Below the pieces are notes generated by a model that saw only the letters and a program-made list of their open reading frames with translations, ran no database searches and had not been told where the DNA came from. From Streptomyces sp. AcH 505 (lineage in GTDB: Bacteria; Actinomycetota; Actinomycetes; Streptomycetales; Streptomycetaceae), in assembly GCF_000818175.1 (NCBI RefSeq), contig NZ_JTIY01000002.1:285824-338316 (forward strand): a stretch of 52,493 nt of DNA, given 5' to 3'. Positions within the stretch are counted from its first letter, which is position 1; each line of letters opens with the position of its first letter. The position numbers and the translations under genes were made by a program. This document shows positions 32,534 through 41,325 of the stretch, piece after piece.

Positions 32534-33595
32534 TCAGTTGGCGGGGGGCGGGTACGGGGGTGTGCTGTCGCGGACGACGAGCGACGGTTCGAGCAGGACA
32601 CGTTCGGGATCCCGGCCCGGCGACGCCATCCGCGCCAGCAGCAGCCGGACACACTCCCGGCCGACCGCCTCGGTCGGCTGGGCGAGGGTGGAGAGACCGG
32701 GGGAGATGAGGGCGGCGGTGGGGGAGTCGTCGAAGCCGACGACCGCCACGTCCCTGCCCGGTACCGCGCCCCGCTCGCGCAGCGCGTGGTAGCAGCCCAG
32801 CGCCAGCATGTCGCTCGCCGCCACCACGGCCGTCGCGCCGCCGTCGATCAGCGGTCCCGCGACGGCCTGCGCCGACGCGATGTCGTCCACGCTCTGCGCG
32901 CGCCTGCCGCGCACCGGGAGACCGTGCCGTCGCATGGCACGCTGCCAGCCCTCGGCACGGTCGTCACCGACACCGGACCCGCGCGGCCAGCCGAGGAAGG
33001 CGATACGGCGATGGCCGAGGCCCACCAGATGCTCGACCGCCGCGTCCGTGCCCGAGGCACCGTCGACATCGACCCAGTCACCGACCTGGCGGCCCGACCA
33101 CATCCGGCCGAAACCCACGAACGGCACGTCGCGCTTCTCCAGCCACGCCTGTCTGCGGTCGCCCCTGTCGGTGCCGCTCAGCACGAAACCGTCCACGCTG
33201 TGCTGGTCGATGAGTTCCTCGTAGCCGGGGAGGCCGCCGCCCTCGCCGTCGGCGGGCCAGGCGAACAGCAGGATCCGGTAACCGGCGGCGTCGGCCGTCT
33301 GCGACAGCGCGTGCAGGAAGCGGTCCATGACCGGCGCCGAGAGACCGGGGGCCGGCCGTATCGCGTAACCGATCAGTTTGCTGGAGCGGGTACGCAGCGT
33401 CTGCGCCGCCCGGTGCGGCCGGTACCCCATCTCCTCGATGGTGCGCAGCACCCGGTCCAGCGTCTCGGGACGCAGTAAGTCCGGCGAGTTGAGAGCGTTG
33501 GAGACGGTTTGCGGCGAGACGCCGGCCCGCTTCGCCACCATGGCGAGCGTCACGGGACCCGCCTTGGCAGGCGGGTTGCTGGCAGAGCGGGCCAT
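32534..33595 (-). CDS. LacI-family repressor of the sugar-import locus
   Basis: A 353-aa regulator. ATG 33595 with GGAGA upstream. The N-terminal HTH is VTLAMVAKRAGVSPQTVSNALNSPDLLRPETLDRVLRTIEEMGYRPH, with hinge helix and then the periplasmic-binding-like effector domain (SVDGFVLSGTD, LGHRRIAFLGWPRGSG, DVAVVGFDDSPTAALISPGLSTLAQP). It is the first gene on its strand before the importer genes and is divergent from the glucosidase gene. Two palindromes at 33652-33722 are the obvious binding sites, so it should repress both directions, itself included, until its sugar binds. Confidence 0.94.
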   Translation of the reverse strand: MARSASNPPAKAGPVTLAMVAKRAGVSPQTVSNALNSPDLLRPETLDRVLRTIEEMGYRPHRAAQTLRTRSSKLIGYAIRPAPGLSAPVMDRFLHALSQTADAAGYRILLFAWPADGEGGGLPGYEELIDQHSVDGFVLSGTDRGDRRQAWLEKRDVPFVGFGRMWSGRQVGDWVDVDGASGTDAAVEHLVGLGHRRIAFLGWPRGSGVGDDRAEGWQRAMRRHGLPVRGRRAQSVDDIASAQAVAGPLIDGGATAVVAASDMLALGCYHALRERGAVPGRDVAVVGFDDSPTAALISPGLSTLAQPTEAVGRECVRLLLARMASPGRDPERVLLEPSLVVRDSTPPYPPPAN

Positions 33596-33651
33596 GGCGG
33601 TCTCCGGAACTTGTAGGAACGGACAGGAACTCGTAGCAAAAGCGAATCAGT

Positions 33652-33722
33652 TCATTGGAGCGTTCCAAAACCGTTGTCAACGTCCCGATGTCGTCGTTAG
33701 AGTTTTTGGAACGCTCCAATGA
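33652..33722. promoter_or_regulatory. Paired LacI operators forming a 19-bp inverted repeat
   Basis: TCATTGGAGCGTTCCAAAA (33652-33670) is the perfect reverse complement of 33704-33722. Each arm itself contains a LacI-type palindrome (TTGGAGCGTTCCAA and TTGGAACGCTCCAA). The palindrome centres are 51 bp apart, close to five helical turns, so two dimers would sit on one DNA face. The set lies between the divergent start codons at 33595 and 33741. Confidence 0.85.
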
Positions 33723-33740
33723 CTGAGAGGTTCTGCTCTG

Positions 33741-35849
33741 TTGGACACCACTGTCAAGACCCACGACACAAAAGACTTCACCGACGGGGACGGCTCTCAG
33801 GTGGCAGGACTCCAGCCCTTCCTGCACGACGCGGTGGTGACGCTGTACGCGCCGAGCTTCGCGATATCGCGTCCTCACGGCCAACTCGGCGGCGGCGCCG
33901 ACGGCTTCTACCACGGCGACAGCAGAGCACTGGCCCGGCTGACCGTCGCCGCCGACGGCGTCGCGCTCGCCCCGGTGGGCGGCGCCCTCGACGGAGCGGA
34001 CAGCGCCACCTTCCGCGGTGTGCTGCGCGGCCTCGGCGAGGTCACCCCCGACCCGGCCGTCACCCTGCGCCGCAGCCGGCGGGTGGCCCCGGGACAGCTG
34101 ACCGAGACCTTCGAACTCACCAACGCGGGCGGCCAGGACGTCCGGGTCGGCCTCGTCGTCACGGCGACGACCGACCTCGCCCCCATGGAGCGCGTCAAGA
34201 CCGGCCGGCCCACCCCACCCGTCGCCGCCACGGCCGTCGACGGCGGACTCGCCTGGGAGCAGGACGCGTTCGCCGTCCGCCTCACCAGCACGGCGGCGCC
34301 CGAGATCGACGCGCGGGCCGGACAGCTGCGCTACGACGTCGAGCTGGCGCCCGGCGCCGTCTGGACCGCCGTACTGCACTGCTCGGCGGCGCACGACACC
34401 GGCGACCAGTTCCCCGCGCCCACCGCGGGCAGTGTGCCCTGGCGCACCCCCGAACTGGCCAGCGCCGACCACCGCTTCGACCACTGGCTGAGCCAGTCGG
34501 CCGCCGACCTCGACCGGCTGCGCCTCACCGACCCCGAGGACCCGGCCGACCAGTTCCTCGCCGCCGGCGCCCCCTGGTTCCTCACGCTCTTCGGCCGTGA
34601 CGCGCTGTGGGCGGCCCGGATGCTGCTGCCGCTCGGCACCTCACTCGCCGCCGGCACGTTGCGTACCCTCGCCCGCCGCCAGGGCGTCAGGTCCGACCGC
34701 GACACCCAGGAGCAGCCCGGCAAGATCCTGCACGAGGTGCGCAGGAGCGAACAGACCTTCCACGACTCCTTCGGCCTGCCCGCCTCCTACTACGGCACCG
34801 TCGACGCGACCCCGCTGTGGGTCACCCTGCTGCACGACGCCTGGCGCTGGGGCCTCGCCCCCGAAGAGGTCGAACAGCTCCTGCCGCACGCCGAGTCGGC
34901 CCTCGCCTGGATGCGGGACCACGCCGACGCCGACGGCGACGGCTTCCTCGAATACATCGACGAGACCGGCCGCGGCCTGGCCAACCAGGGCTGGAAGGAC
35001 TCCAGCGACGGCATCCGGTACCGCGACGGACGCCTTGCCGCACCGCCCATCGCGCTCTGCGAGGTCCAGGCGTACGCGTACGAGGCGGCCCGGGGCGGCG
35101 CCGCCCTGCTGCGCGCCTTCGGCAGGCCCGGCGCCGACCGCTGGGAGGAGTGGGCCGACCGGCTGCGCGAGCGCTTCCGCGCCCACTTCTGGGTGGAGGA
35201 CGAGCACGGCCGCTACCCGGCCGTGGCACTCGACCGGGACAAGCGCCCCGTCGACTCCGTCACCTCCGGCTTCGGCCATCTGCTGGGCACCGGCCTGCTC
35301 GACCGGGACGAGAGCGCCCTGCTCGCGGCCCGGATCAGCGCCCCCGACCTGGACTCGGGCCACGGCCTGCGCACCCTGAGCAGCGCCTCGGTCGGCTACA
35401 ACCCGTACGGCTACCACATCGGGTCCATCTGGCCGCACGACACGGCCATCGCCGTGCACGGCCTGGTCAGGGCAGGCTTCCCCGACGAGGCGGCGCCGCT
35501 GGCCGCCGGCCTGCTGACCGCTTCGGCGGCCTTCGACGCCCGGCTGCCCGAGCTGTTCGCGGGGCACGGCGCGGCGAACGCCGCCCGCCCCGCGCCCTAT
35601 CCGGCGTCCTGCCGTCCCCAGGCGTGGGCCGCCGCCTCGTCCGTCCTGGTCCTCCAGTCGGTGCTCGGACTCTCGGCCGACGTGCCGGGCTCCACGCTCA
35701 CCCTGGCGCCCGCCTTCACCGAGGCGTACCGGCCGCTCACGGTCACGGGCCTCGACCTGGCGGGCCACCGGCTGGACGTCAGCGTCAGCCCGGACGGCGC
35801 GGCGCAGGTGACGGGACTCCCGGCGGGCACGACCCTGATCAGGGGCTGA
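33741..35849 (+). CDS. Glycogen-debranching-enzyme-like (amylo-alpha-1,6-glucosidase family) hydrolase
   Basis: A 702-aa cytosolic enzyme. It appears to start at TTG 33741 with GAGAGG 10 nt upstream; there is no good ATG/GTG. Residues 25-230 are the beta-sandwich GDE_N_bis domain (FAISRPHGQLGGGADGFYHGDSRALARL). Residues 265-640 are the (alpha/alpha)6 barrel: GRDALWAARMLLPLG, GKILHEVRRSEQ, YYGTVDATPLWV, NQGWKDSSDGI and GYNPYGYHIGSIWPHDTAI, where acidic residues are catalytic candidates. It is controlled by the same LacI operators as the importer, so it should break down the imported glycan. Related enzymes also act on other alpha- or mannosyl-glycans. Confidence 0.88.
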   Translation: MDTTVKTHDTKDFTDGDGSQVAGLQPFLHDAVVTLYAPSFAISRPHGQLGGGADGFYHGDSRALARLTVAADGVALAPVGGALDGADSATFRGVLRGLGEVTPDPAVTLRRSRRVAPGQLTETFELTNAGGQDVRVGLVVTATTDLAPMERVKTGRPTPPVAATAVDGGLAWEQDAFAVRLTSTAAPEIDARAGQLRYDVELAPGAVWTAVLHCSAAHDTGDQFPAPTAGSVPWRTPELASADHRFDHWLSQSAADLDRLRLTDPEDPADQFLAAGAPWFLTLFGRDALWAARMLLPLGTSLAAGTLRTLARRQGVRSDRDTQEQPGKILHEVRRSEQTFHDSFGLPASYYGTVDATPLWVTLLHDAWRWGLAPEEVEQLLPHAESALAWMRDHADADGDGFLEYIDETGRGLANQGWKDSSDGIRYRDGRLAAPPIALCEVQAYAYEAARGGAALLRAFGRPGADRWEEWADRLRERFRAHFWVEDEHGRYPAVALDRDKRPVDSVTSGFGHLLGTGLLDRDESALLAARISAPDLDSGHGLRTLSSASVGYNPYGYHIGSIWPHDTAIAVHGLVRAGFPDEAAPLAAGLLTASAAFDARLPELFAGHGAANAARPAPYPASCRPQAWAAASSVLVLQSVLGLSADVPGSTLTLAPAFTEAYRPLTVTGLDLAGHRLDVSVSPDGAAQVTGLPAGTTLIRG

Positions 35850-35914
35850 GCGGCGGCGGTGCTGTTTTCGCCGGGGGCGCTCCGGGGCATACGGAACTGC
35901 GATCCTGCCGACGA

Positions 35915-35943
35915 GTTCCGGCCCCAGGGACGGTGGCCGGAAC
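35915..35943. promoter_or_regulatory. Inverted repeat before the exporter-reductase operon
   Basis: GTTCCGGCC (35915-35923) and GGCCGGAAC (35935-35943) are perfect 9-bp arms around 11 nt. It ends 18 nt before the exporter start codon. It may be an operator or the terminator of the preceding glucosidase gene. Confidence 0.4.
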
Positions 35944-35961
35944 CCGCACCGAGAAGTGAGG

Positions 35962-37428
35962 ATGTCTGTGGCCGCGCAGTCCGATGGAGCCCCGGCGGAG
36001 CAGGACACGGCGGACGGGCCCGACCCGCGGCGGTGGAAGGCGTTGGCCGTGTGCCTGGTCGCCGGCTTCATGACACTGCTCGACGTCTCGATCGTCAATG
36101 TGGCCCTGCCCTCCATCAAGGAGGGGCTGCACACACCGGAGTCCGACCTCCAGTGGGTGCTGTCGGGGTACGCGCTGTCCTTCGGCCTCTTCCTGATCCC
36201 GGCCGGCCGGCTCGGTGACGCCCGGGGCAGGCGCGCCGTCTTCATGGTGGGACTGACGCTGTTCACGCTGGCGTCGGCCGCCTGCGGAGCCGCCCAGACC
36301 AGTCTGTGGCTGGTCGTCGCCCGGCTGATCCAGGGCGCGGCCGGCGGACTGATCTCGCCGCAGATCTCCGCGCTGATCCAGCAGATGTTCTCGGGCCGGG
36401 AGCGCGGCAAGGCGTTCGGCGCCTTCGGCACGGTCGTCGGTATCTCGACGGCGGTGGGGCCGCTGCTCGGCGGGCTGCTCATCCAGGCGGCCGGGGCGCA
36501 GGAGGGCTGGCGGTGGGTGTTCTTCGTCAACCTGCCGCTGGGCGCCGTCTGTCTGCTGCTGGCCAGGCGGCTGCTGCCGGACACCCCTTCGGCGGGCCGG
36601 GTCAGGGCCCGCGACCTCGACCCGCTGGGCATCCTGCTGCTCGGCGGCGGTGTGCTGGCGCTGCTGCTGCCCTTCGTCCAGGCCCAGCAGTGGCCGGGCG
36701 ACGAGAAGTATCTGCTGCTGATCGTCGCGGCGGCGCTGCTGTTCGCGTTCGTCCGGTGGGAGGGCCGCTGTCCGAAGGGCGGTGTCCAGCCCGTCATCGA
36801 CCTGTCCTTGTTCCGGGTCCGTTCGTACTGGCTGGGCTGTCTGCTGATCCTGCTGTACTTCGCCGGATTCACCTCGATCTTCTTCATCAGCACGCTCTAT
36901 CTGCAGAGCGGGCTGCACTACTCGGCGCTCCTCGCGGGCGTCGCCATCACCCCCTTCGCCCTGGGGTCCGGCGCGTCGGCGGGGATCGGCGGCAAGCTGG
37001 TCGACCGGTTCGGCCGGCCGCTGGTGGCCATCGGACTGACGATGGTGGTCGTCGGACTCGTCGGGACCGTGATCGCCGTCCACCAAGTGCCGGGCCGTGG
37101 CGTGGGCTGGGCGATGGCGGCGCCGCTGCTGCTGGCGGGCCTCGGCAGCGGCCTGGTCATCGCGCCCAACCAGACCCTGACGCTCTCCCAGGTGCCGGTG
37201 AACAGGGCGGGCAGCGCGGGCGGCACCCTCCAGACCGGCCAGCGTGTCGGGTCCGCCGTCGGCATCGCCGCCGTAGGCTCGGTCTTCTTCGCCCAGGTCG
37301 GCCCCAACGGCTGGAACTCCGCCTTCGACCACGGACTCGTCGTCTCGGTGGGGTTCGTGGTGGTGGCGCTGGTCATCGCGCTGGCCGACGTGATCGCGGG
37401 CCGCCGGGACCGGACGAGGCAGAGCTGA
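35962..37428 (+). CDS. DHA2-family (EmrB/QacA-like) MFS exporter
   Basis: A 488-aa, 14-helix drug:H+ antiporter. ATG 35962 has GAGAAG 5 nt upstream; GTG 35956 is an alternative. Family motifs: LDVSIVNVALPSIKEGL in helix 1, the loop 2-3 GRLGDARGRRAVFM (motif A), LIQGAAGGLISPQISALIQQMF and GPLLGGLLIQ (motif C-like). It probably exports toxic or signalling small molecules. It is followed after 11 nt by a hydroquinone-reductase-like enzyme, so quinones or aromatic toxins are plausible cargo (inference). Confidence 0.92.
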   Translation: MSVAAQSDGAPAEQDTADGPDPRRWKALAVCLVAGFMTLLDVSIVNVALPSIKEGLHTPESDLQWVLSGYALSFGLFLIPAGRLGDARGRRAVFMVGLTLFTLASAACGAAQTSLWLVVARLIQGAAGGLISPQISALIQQMFSGRERGKAFGAFGTVVGISTAVGPLLGGLLIQAAGAQEGWRWVFFVNLPLGAVCLLLARRLLPDTPSAGRVRARDLDPLGILLLGGGVLALLLPFVQAQQWPGDEKYLLLIVAAALLFAFVRWEGRCPKGGVQPVIDLSLFRVRSYWLGCLLILLYFAGFTSIFFISTLYLQSGLHYSALLAGVAITPFALGSGASAGIGGKLVDRFGRPLVAIGLTMVVVGLVGTVIAVHQVPGRGVGWAMAAPLLLAGLGSGLVIAPNQTLTLSQVPVNRAGSAGGTLQTGQRVGSAVGIAAVGSVFFAQVGPNGWNSAFDHGLVVSVGFVVVALVIALADVIAGRRDRTRQS

Positions 37429-37439
37429 GGAGAGTGACG

Positions 37440-38489
37440 ATGAGCGAATCGGACACGACCGGAGGCCGGCCGCCGGCAGCCGGGGACGGCAACTCCGAGC
37501 TGGGCAGCAAACCGTTCAAACGGTCCAGGAGCCACTTCGCCGACCGGATCACCGCCGACGGCCGCGACGGCTGGCCGGTGGAGGCCGGCCGCTACCGGCT
37601 GGTGGTCAGCCGCGCCTGCCCCTGGGCCAGCCGCGCGGTGATCTCGCGCCGGCTGCTCGGACTTGAGGACGCCCTGTCGCTCGCCGTCACCGATCCCGTC
37701 CAGGACGCCCGCAGCTGGCGCTTCACCCTGGACCCCGAAGGCCGGGACCCGGTGCTCGGCATCCGCTACCTGAGCGAGGCGTACGACGCGCGGGAGACGG
37801 ACTACCCCGGCGGCGTCAGCGTGCCCGCCGTCGTGGACGTCCCCACGGGGAAGCTGGTGACCAACGACTACCAGCAACTCACCCTGGACCTCGCGACCGA
37901 GTGGACGGCGCTGCACCGGCCGGGCGCGCCGGACCTCTGTCCGCGGGCGCTGCGCGACGAGATCGACGAGGTGATGGAGGGCGTCTACCGGGACGTCAAC
38001 AACGGTGTGTACCGCGCCGGGTTCGCGACCAGCCAGCGCGAGTACGAGGAGGCGTGCCGCGGTGTGTTCGAACGCCTCGGCCTGGTGTCGCGGCGGCTCA
38101 CCGACCGGCGCTACCTGGTGGGCGACACCATCACGGAGGCGGACATCAGGCTGTTCACCACCCTGGTGCGCTTCGACGCGGTCTACCACGGCCACTTCAA
38201 ATGCAACATGGCGAAACTGGCCGAGGACCCGGTGCTCTGGGCGTACGCCAGGGACCTGTTCCAGACCCCGGGCTTCGGGGACACGGTCGACTTCGACCAC
38301 ATCAAGCAGCACTACTACCGGGTACACACCGGCATCAACCCCACCGGCATCGTGGCCATCGGCCCCGACCCGGCGGGCTGGCTGACCCCGCACCACCGTG
38401 AACGGCTGGGCGGCCGCCCCTTCGGCGACGGCACCCCGCCGGGCCCGGTACCGGCAGGCGAAAGGGTCCCGCCGATCGGCCGCGACTAG
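37440..38489 (+). CDS. Xi-class GST / glutathionyl(mycothiolyl)-hydroquinone reductase-like protein
   Basis: A 349-aa cytosolic enzyme. ATG 37440 has GAGGAGAG upstream. The catalytic motif SRACPWASR gives Cys60, the CPWA hallmark of glutathionyl-hydroquinone reductases. The all-alpha C-terminal GST domain includes NGVYRAGFATSQREYEEACRGVFERL, DTITEADIRLFTTLVRFDAVYHGHFKCN and FDHIKQHYYRVHTGINPTGIVAIGP, all typical. Actinobacteria use mycothiol, so the physiological thiol is likely mycothiol (inference). It removes thiol adducts from hydroquinones. It is cotranscribed with the DHA2 exporter. Confidence 0.92.
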   Translation: MSESDTTGGRPPAAGDGNSELGSKPFKRSRSHFADRITADGRDGWPVEAGRYRLVVSRACPWASRAVISRRLLGLEDALSLAVTDPVQDARSWRFTLDPEGRDPVLGIRYLSEAYDARETDYPGGVSVPAVVDVPTGKLVTNDYQQLTLDLATEWTALHRPGAPDLCPRALRDEIDEVMEGVYRDVNNGVYRAGFATSQREYEEACRGVFERLGLVSRRLTDRRYLVGDTITEADIRLFTTLVRFDAVYHGHFKCNMAKLAEDPVLWAYARDLFQTPGFGDTVDFDHIKQHYYRVHTGINPTGIVAIGPDPAGWLTPHHRERLGGRPFGDGTPPGPVPAGERVPPIGRD

Positions 38490-38493
38490 GGTC

Positions 38494-39687
38494 TCAGCTC
38501 TCCGGCACCGGCCTGCGGCTCAGGTACACCCCCGCGCAGAGCGCGAGGACCAGCACGCAGCCGGTGAACGTCAGTCCGGCGGTGCGCAGGCCCAGGGCGA
38601 CGGTCAGCGCGCCGACGCCGACGACCGGCAACGAGATGCCGACATAGGCGACGACGAAGAAGGCCGAGATGGTGCCCGCCCGGTGGGCGGGCGGCGCGGC
38701 GCCGCCGACGGCGGTGATGCCGGCCCGGAAGGCGAGGCCCTGGCCGAGCCCGGCCAGGATCGCGCCCACCACCAGCAGCGGCAGCGACTCGGCGGCGAGC
38801 GAGGCCCCGACCAGGGCAAGGCCCACCACCAGGACGAAGCTGCCGCCCGGCAGCGCCCTGCGTACACCGACCCGCCCCATCAGGGACTGGCCGACGGTGG
38901 AGGCGAGGAAGACCGAGAAGACGATCGCCCCGGAGACGGCCAGGTTGTGCACGTCCAGGGTCTCGGCCACAAAGCTCGGCGCCACGGCGGTGAACAGACC
39001 GAGCAGCGCGAAGCCGGCGAAGACGGCCAGCGCCGACGGCGCGAACACCCCGCGCACCTCGGGCGGTACCCGCACCCCCTGCGGACTGAGCGGCGCCGGC
39101 CAGCGCGGGTGCTCGACGGGCTCGGGCAGCAGCCAGGTCAGTACGGCGGCGACGGCGACCAGGCCGAGGTCCACGATGAACGGCAGGCTGAGCGGCGACG
39201 GCGCGTACTGGGCGAGCAGTCCGGCGAGCAGCGGCCCGCAGCCGAGACCGCCCATGTTGGCGGCCGTCGCGGCCAGTCCGGCCCGTACCTTCTGGTCCGG
39301 CCGGGCCAGGTCGAGCACGGTGGCCGTCGCCGCTCCGCTGAACAGCCCGGCGGCGAAGCCCGACAGCAGCCGTCCGACGAACAGCACCGCGAGACCGCCC
39401 TCGAAGAGGAAGCACAGCGCGCTCGCCGCCGACAGGCCGAGCGCCACCAGCAGGACGGGCCGCCGGCCCACCACGTCCGAGTAGTTGCCGGCGAGCAGCA
39501 GTACGGCGATGACGCCGACCGCGTACACGGCGAAGACGACCGTCACGATCAGCTCGGAGAAGCCGAGTTCCTGCCGGTAGAGGCCGTACAGCGGGGTGGG
39601 CAGCGTCGTGCCGAGCATGCCGATGGCGAAGATCGCCGCCGCCACCGGATAGCCGAGGCGCGGACGCCGGGCATTGCGATCGATCAT
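38494..39687 (-). CDS. MFS transporter, 12-helix DHA1-like
   Basis: A 397-aa membrane protein. ATG 39687 (MIDRNARRPRLGYP) is preferred: the frame is open to 39768 but the added residues are Arg/Ala/Pro-rich and unlike a transporter start. Motif A is NYSDVVGRRPVLLVALGL after helix 2. Helices 1-12 alternate with short loops, and the middle loop holds LPEPVEHPRWPAPLSPQG. Substrate unknown; sugar-efflux or drug-efflux types are both possible. It ends 4 nt from the stop of the convergent reductase gene. The start has only a weak GGTGGG ribosome site. Confidence 0.88.
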   Translation of the reverse strand: MIDRNARRPRLGYPVAAAIFAIGMLGTTLPTPLYGLYRQELGFSELIVTVVFAVYAVGVIAVLLLAGNYSDVVGRRPVLLVALGLSAASALCFLFEGGLAVLFVGRLLSGFAAGLFSGAATATVLDLARPDQKVRAGLAATAANMGGLGCGPLLAGLLAQYAPSPLSLPFIVDLGLVAVAAVLTWLLPEPVEHPRWPAPLSPQGVRVPPEVRGVFAPSALAVFAGFALLGLFTAVAPSFVAETLDVHNLAVSGAIVFSVFLASTVGQSLMGRVGVRRALPGGSFVLVVGLALVGASLAAESLPLLVVGAILAGLGQGLAFRAGITAVGGAAPPAHRAGTISAFFVVAYVGISLPVVGVGALTVALGLRTAGLTFTGCVLVLALCAGVYLSRRPVPES

Positions 39688-39993
39688 GCCCACCACAGTA
39701 CGAGCCTCCGGCGCACGCCACCCGTACCGGCACGGACAGGCCGCCGCCGGCAGCTGACGGGCGCTCACCCGAGCCCTCCGCGCGAGCCCTTGACGCGAAC
39801 ACGACGACCTGTATGGTCTAGGCCAAGTGAGGGAGATGTTTGCTGAAGCACCGGCCTCCGGCCGTCGCCGACGCGGTCTCCTTCACTGCCCCTTCGCGCC
39901 TCTTGGCCCCACACCTGAGAGGCCGGCCCGCAGGACCCGGGTTCCCCCACGGACCCGAGACCACGCGGGAAGACCTGATGTGAAGGAGTACGC
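39688..39993. other. Divergent intergenic region (306 nt)
   Basis: No gene is seen. It holds the promoter and dre operator of the chitin operon (39790-39827) and then about 165 nt of untranslated leader before the LPMO gene. I saw no clear promoter for the minus-strand MFS gene. Confidence 0.6.
39790..39827 (+). promoter_or_regulatory. Promoter with DasR (dre) operator for the chitin operon
   Basis: -35 TTGACG (39790-39795), 16-nt spacer, -10 TATGGT (39812-39817). The 16-bp stretch 39812-39827 contains TGGTCTAGGCCA, one base from the dre core TGGTCTAGACCA bound by DasR in Streptomyces. The operator covers the -10 box, so repression relieved by amino-sugar phosphates is expected. Confidence 0.8.
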
Positions 39994-40512
39994 ATGCACC
40001 GGAAAAGGAAGATCGCCGCTGCCGTCGGCGCGGTTCTGGCCCCGGTACTCGCCCTGAGTCTGCCGGCGAGTTCCGCGAGTGCCCACGGTTACATCTCCTC
40101 GCCCCCCAGCCGGCAGGCCCAGTGCGCCGCCGGCACCGTCAGCTGCGGTGACATCACCTACGAACCGCAGAGCGTGGAAGGCCCCAAGGGGCTGACCAGC
40201 TGCAGCGGGGGCAACGAACGGTTCGCCGACCTCGACGACGACGCCAAGGGGTGGACGGTCACCCCCGTCCAGCAGACCACCGAATTCAAGTGGACCCTGA
40301 CGGCGCAGCACTCCACGAGCACCTGGCAGTACTTCGTCGGCGGCCAGGAGATCGCCGAGTTCGACGACAACGGGGCCCAGCCGGGTGCCACCGTCACCCA
40401 CCAGGTGAACTTCGGTTCGCTGACCGGGAAGCAGAAGGTCCTCGCGGTGTGGAACATCGCGAACACGGCGAACGCGTTCTACGCCTGCATCGACGTCAAC
40501 GTCGGCGGCTGA
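39994..40512 (+). CDS. AA10 lytic polysaccharide monooxygenase (chitin-active type)
   Basis: A 172-aa secreted protein. ATG 39994 has AAGGAG 6 nt upstream. The signal peptide ends ASSASA, exposing His31 (HGYISSPPSR) as the new N-terminus. This His with His106 (LTAQHSTSTWQYF) makes the copper 'histidine brace', and Phe162 (ANAFYACIDV) is the axial residue. Four or more Cys form disulfides. It is the single-domain form without a CBM. It cleaves crystalline chitin oxidatively, opening it to the chitinase encoded 17 nt downstream. Expression should follow the dre operator upstream. Confidence 0.95.
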   Translation: MHRKRKIAAAVGAVLAPVLALSLPASSASAHGYISSPPSRQAQCAAGTVSCGDITYEPQSVEGPKGLTSCSGGNERFADLDDDAKGWTVTPVQQTTEFKWTLTAQHSTSTWQYFVGGQEIAEFDDNGAQPGATVTHQVNFGSLTGKQKVLAVWNIANTANAFYACIDVNVGG

Positions 40513-40529
40513 GAGAGGGAGTGAGTCAC

Positions 40530-41252
40530 ATGCGCAACCGCGTCATCGGGCTGCTGACAGCGACGGCCTCGGCCGCCACACTCGCGGTACTGACCTTCGG
40601 CCCCGCCACCACCGTGCAGGCCGCCCAGGCGGACGACTTCCTCGTCAGCGAGGCCCAGTTCAACCAGATGTTCCCCGGCCGCAACTCGTTCTACACGTAC
40701 AGCGGTCTGACGGCCGCGCTGAGCGCCTACCCCGGCTTCTCCGGCACCGGCAGCGACACCGTACGCAAGCAGGAGGCCGCGGCCTTCCTCGCCAACGTCA
40801 GCCATGAGACGGGCGGCCTCGTCTACGTCGTCGAGCAGAACACCGCCAACTACCCGCACTACTGCGACGCCACCCAGTCCTACGGCTGCCCGGCGGGCAC
40901 GGACAAGTACTACGGGCGCGGGCCGATCCAGCTGAGCTGGAACTTCAACTACAAGTCGGCGGGCGACGCGCTGGGCATCGACCTGCTGAACAACCCCGAC
41001 CTGGTCCAGAACGACGCGTCCGTCGCCTGGAAGACCGGCCTCTGGTACTGGAACACGCAGAGCGGTCCCGGCACGATGACCCCGCACGACGCGATCGTCA
41101 ACGGCGCCGGATTCGGTGAGACCATCCGGTCCATCAACGGCAGCATCGAGTGCAACGGCGGCAACCCCGCCCAGGTGCAGAGCCGTATCGACAGCTACAC
41201 GAACTTCGCGCAGATACTCGGCGTCGACCCCGGCGGCAACCTCAGCTGCTGA
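40530..41252 (+). CDS. GH19 chitinase, catalytic domain only
   Basis: A 240-aa secreted endochitinase. ATG 40530 has GAGGGAG upstream. The signal peptide ends near VQAAQA. Catalytic residues by spacing to Streptomyces ChiC are Glu93 (NVSHETGG, acid) and Glu102 (YVVEQN, base), nine residues apart as in the family. YYGRGPIQLSWNFNY is the substrate-groove motif, and six Cys are placed as in bacterial GH19 enzymes. Unlike ChiC it lacks a chitin-binding domain, so it may rely on the LPMO partner for access. It is in operon with the LPMO, ended by the hairpin at 41278-41317. Confidence 0.95.
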   Translation: MRNRVIGLLTATASAATLAVLTFGPATTVQAAQADDFLVSEAQFNQMFPGRNSFYTYSGLTAALSAYPGFSGTGSDTVRKQEAAAFLANVSHETGGLVYVVEQNTANYPHYCDATQSYGCPAGTDKYYGRGPIQLSWNFNYKSAGDALGIDLLNNPDLVQNDASVAWKTGLWYWNTQSGPGTMTPHDAIVNGAGFGETIRSINGSIECNGGNPAQVQSRIDSYTNFAQILGVDPGGNLSC

Positions 41253-41277
41253 CCGGTACGCACAGGGCGGTACGAAC

Positions 41278-41317
41278 AGGGCGGTGCCGTCGGCCGGGAG
41301 GCCGGCGGCGCCGCCCT
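41278..41317. terminator. Bidirectional terminator hairpin
   Basis: An 18-bp stem with two wobble/mismatch positions (41278-41295 with 41300-41317) and a 4-nt loop. It lies between the convergent chitinase (ends 41252) and YihY-type (ends 41326) genes. Confidence 0.75.
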
Positions 41318-41325
41318 TCCGTAGG

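Noticed and set aside
34641..36893. 750-aa minus-strand open frame
   Set aside because: It lies opposite the glucosidase and exporter genes, which have strong motifs; no motif in its own translation.
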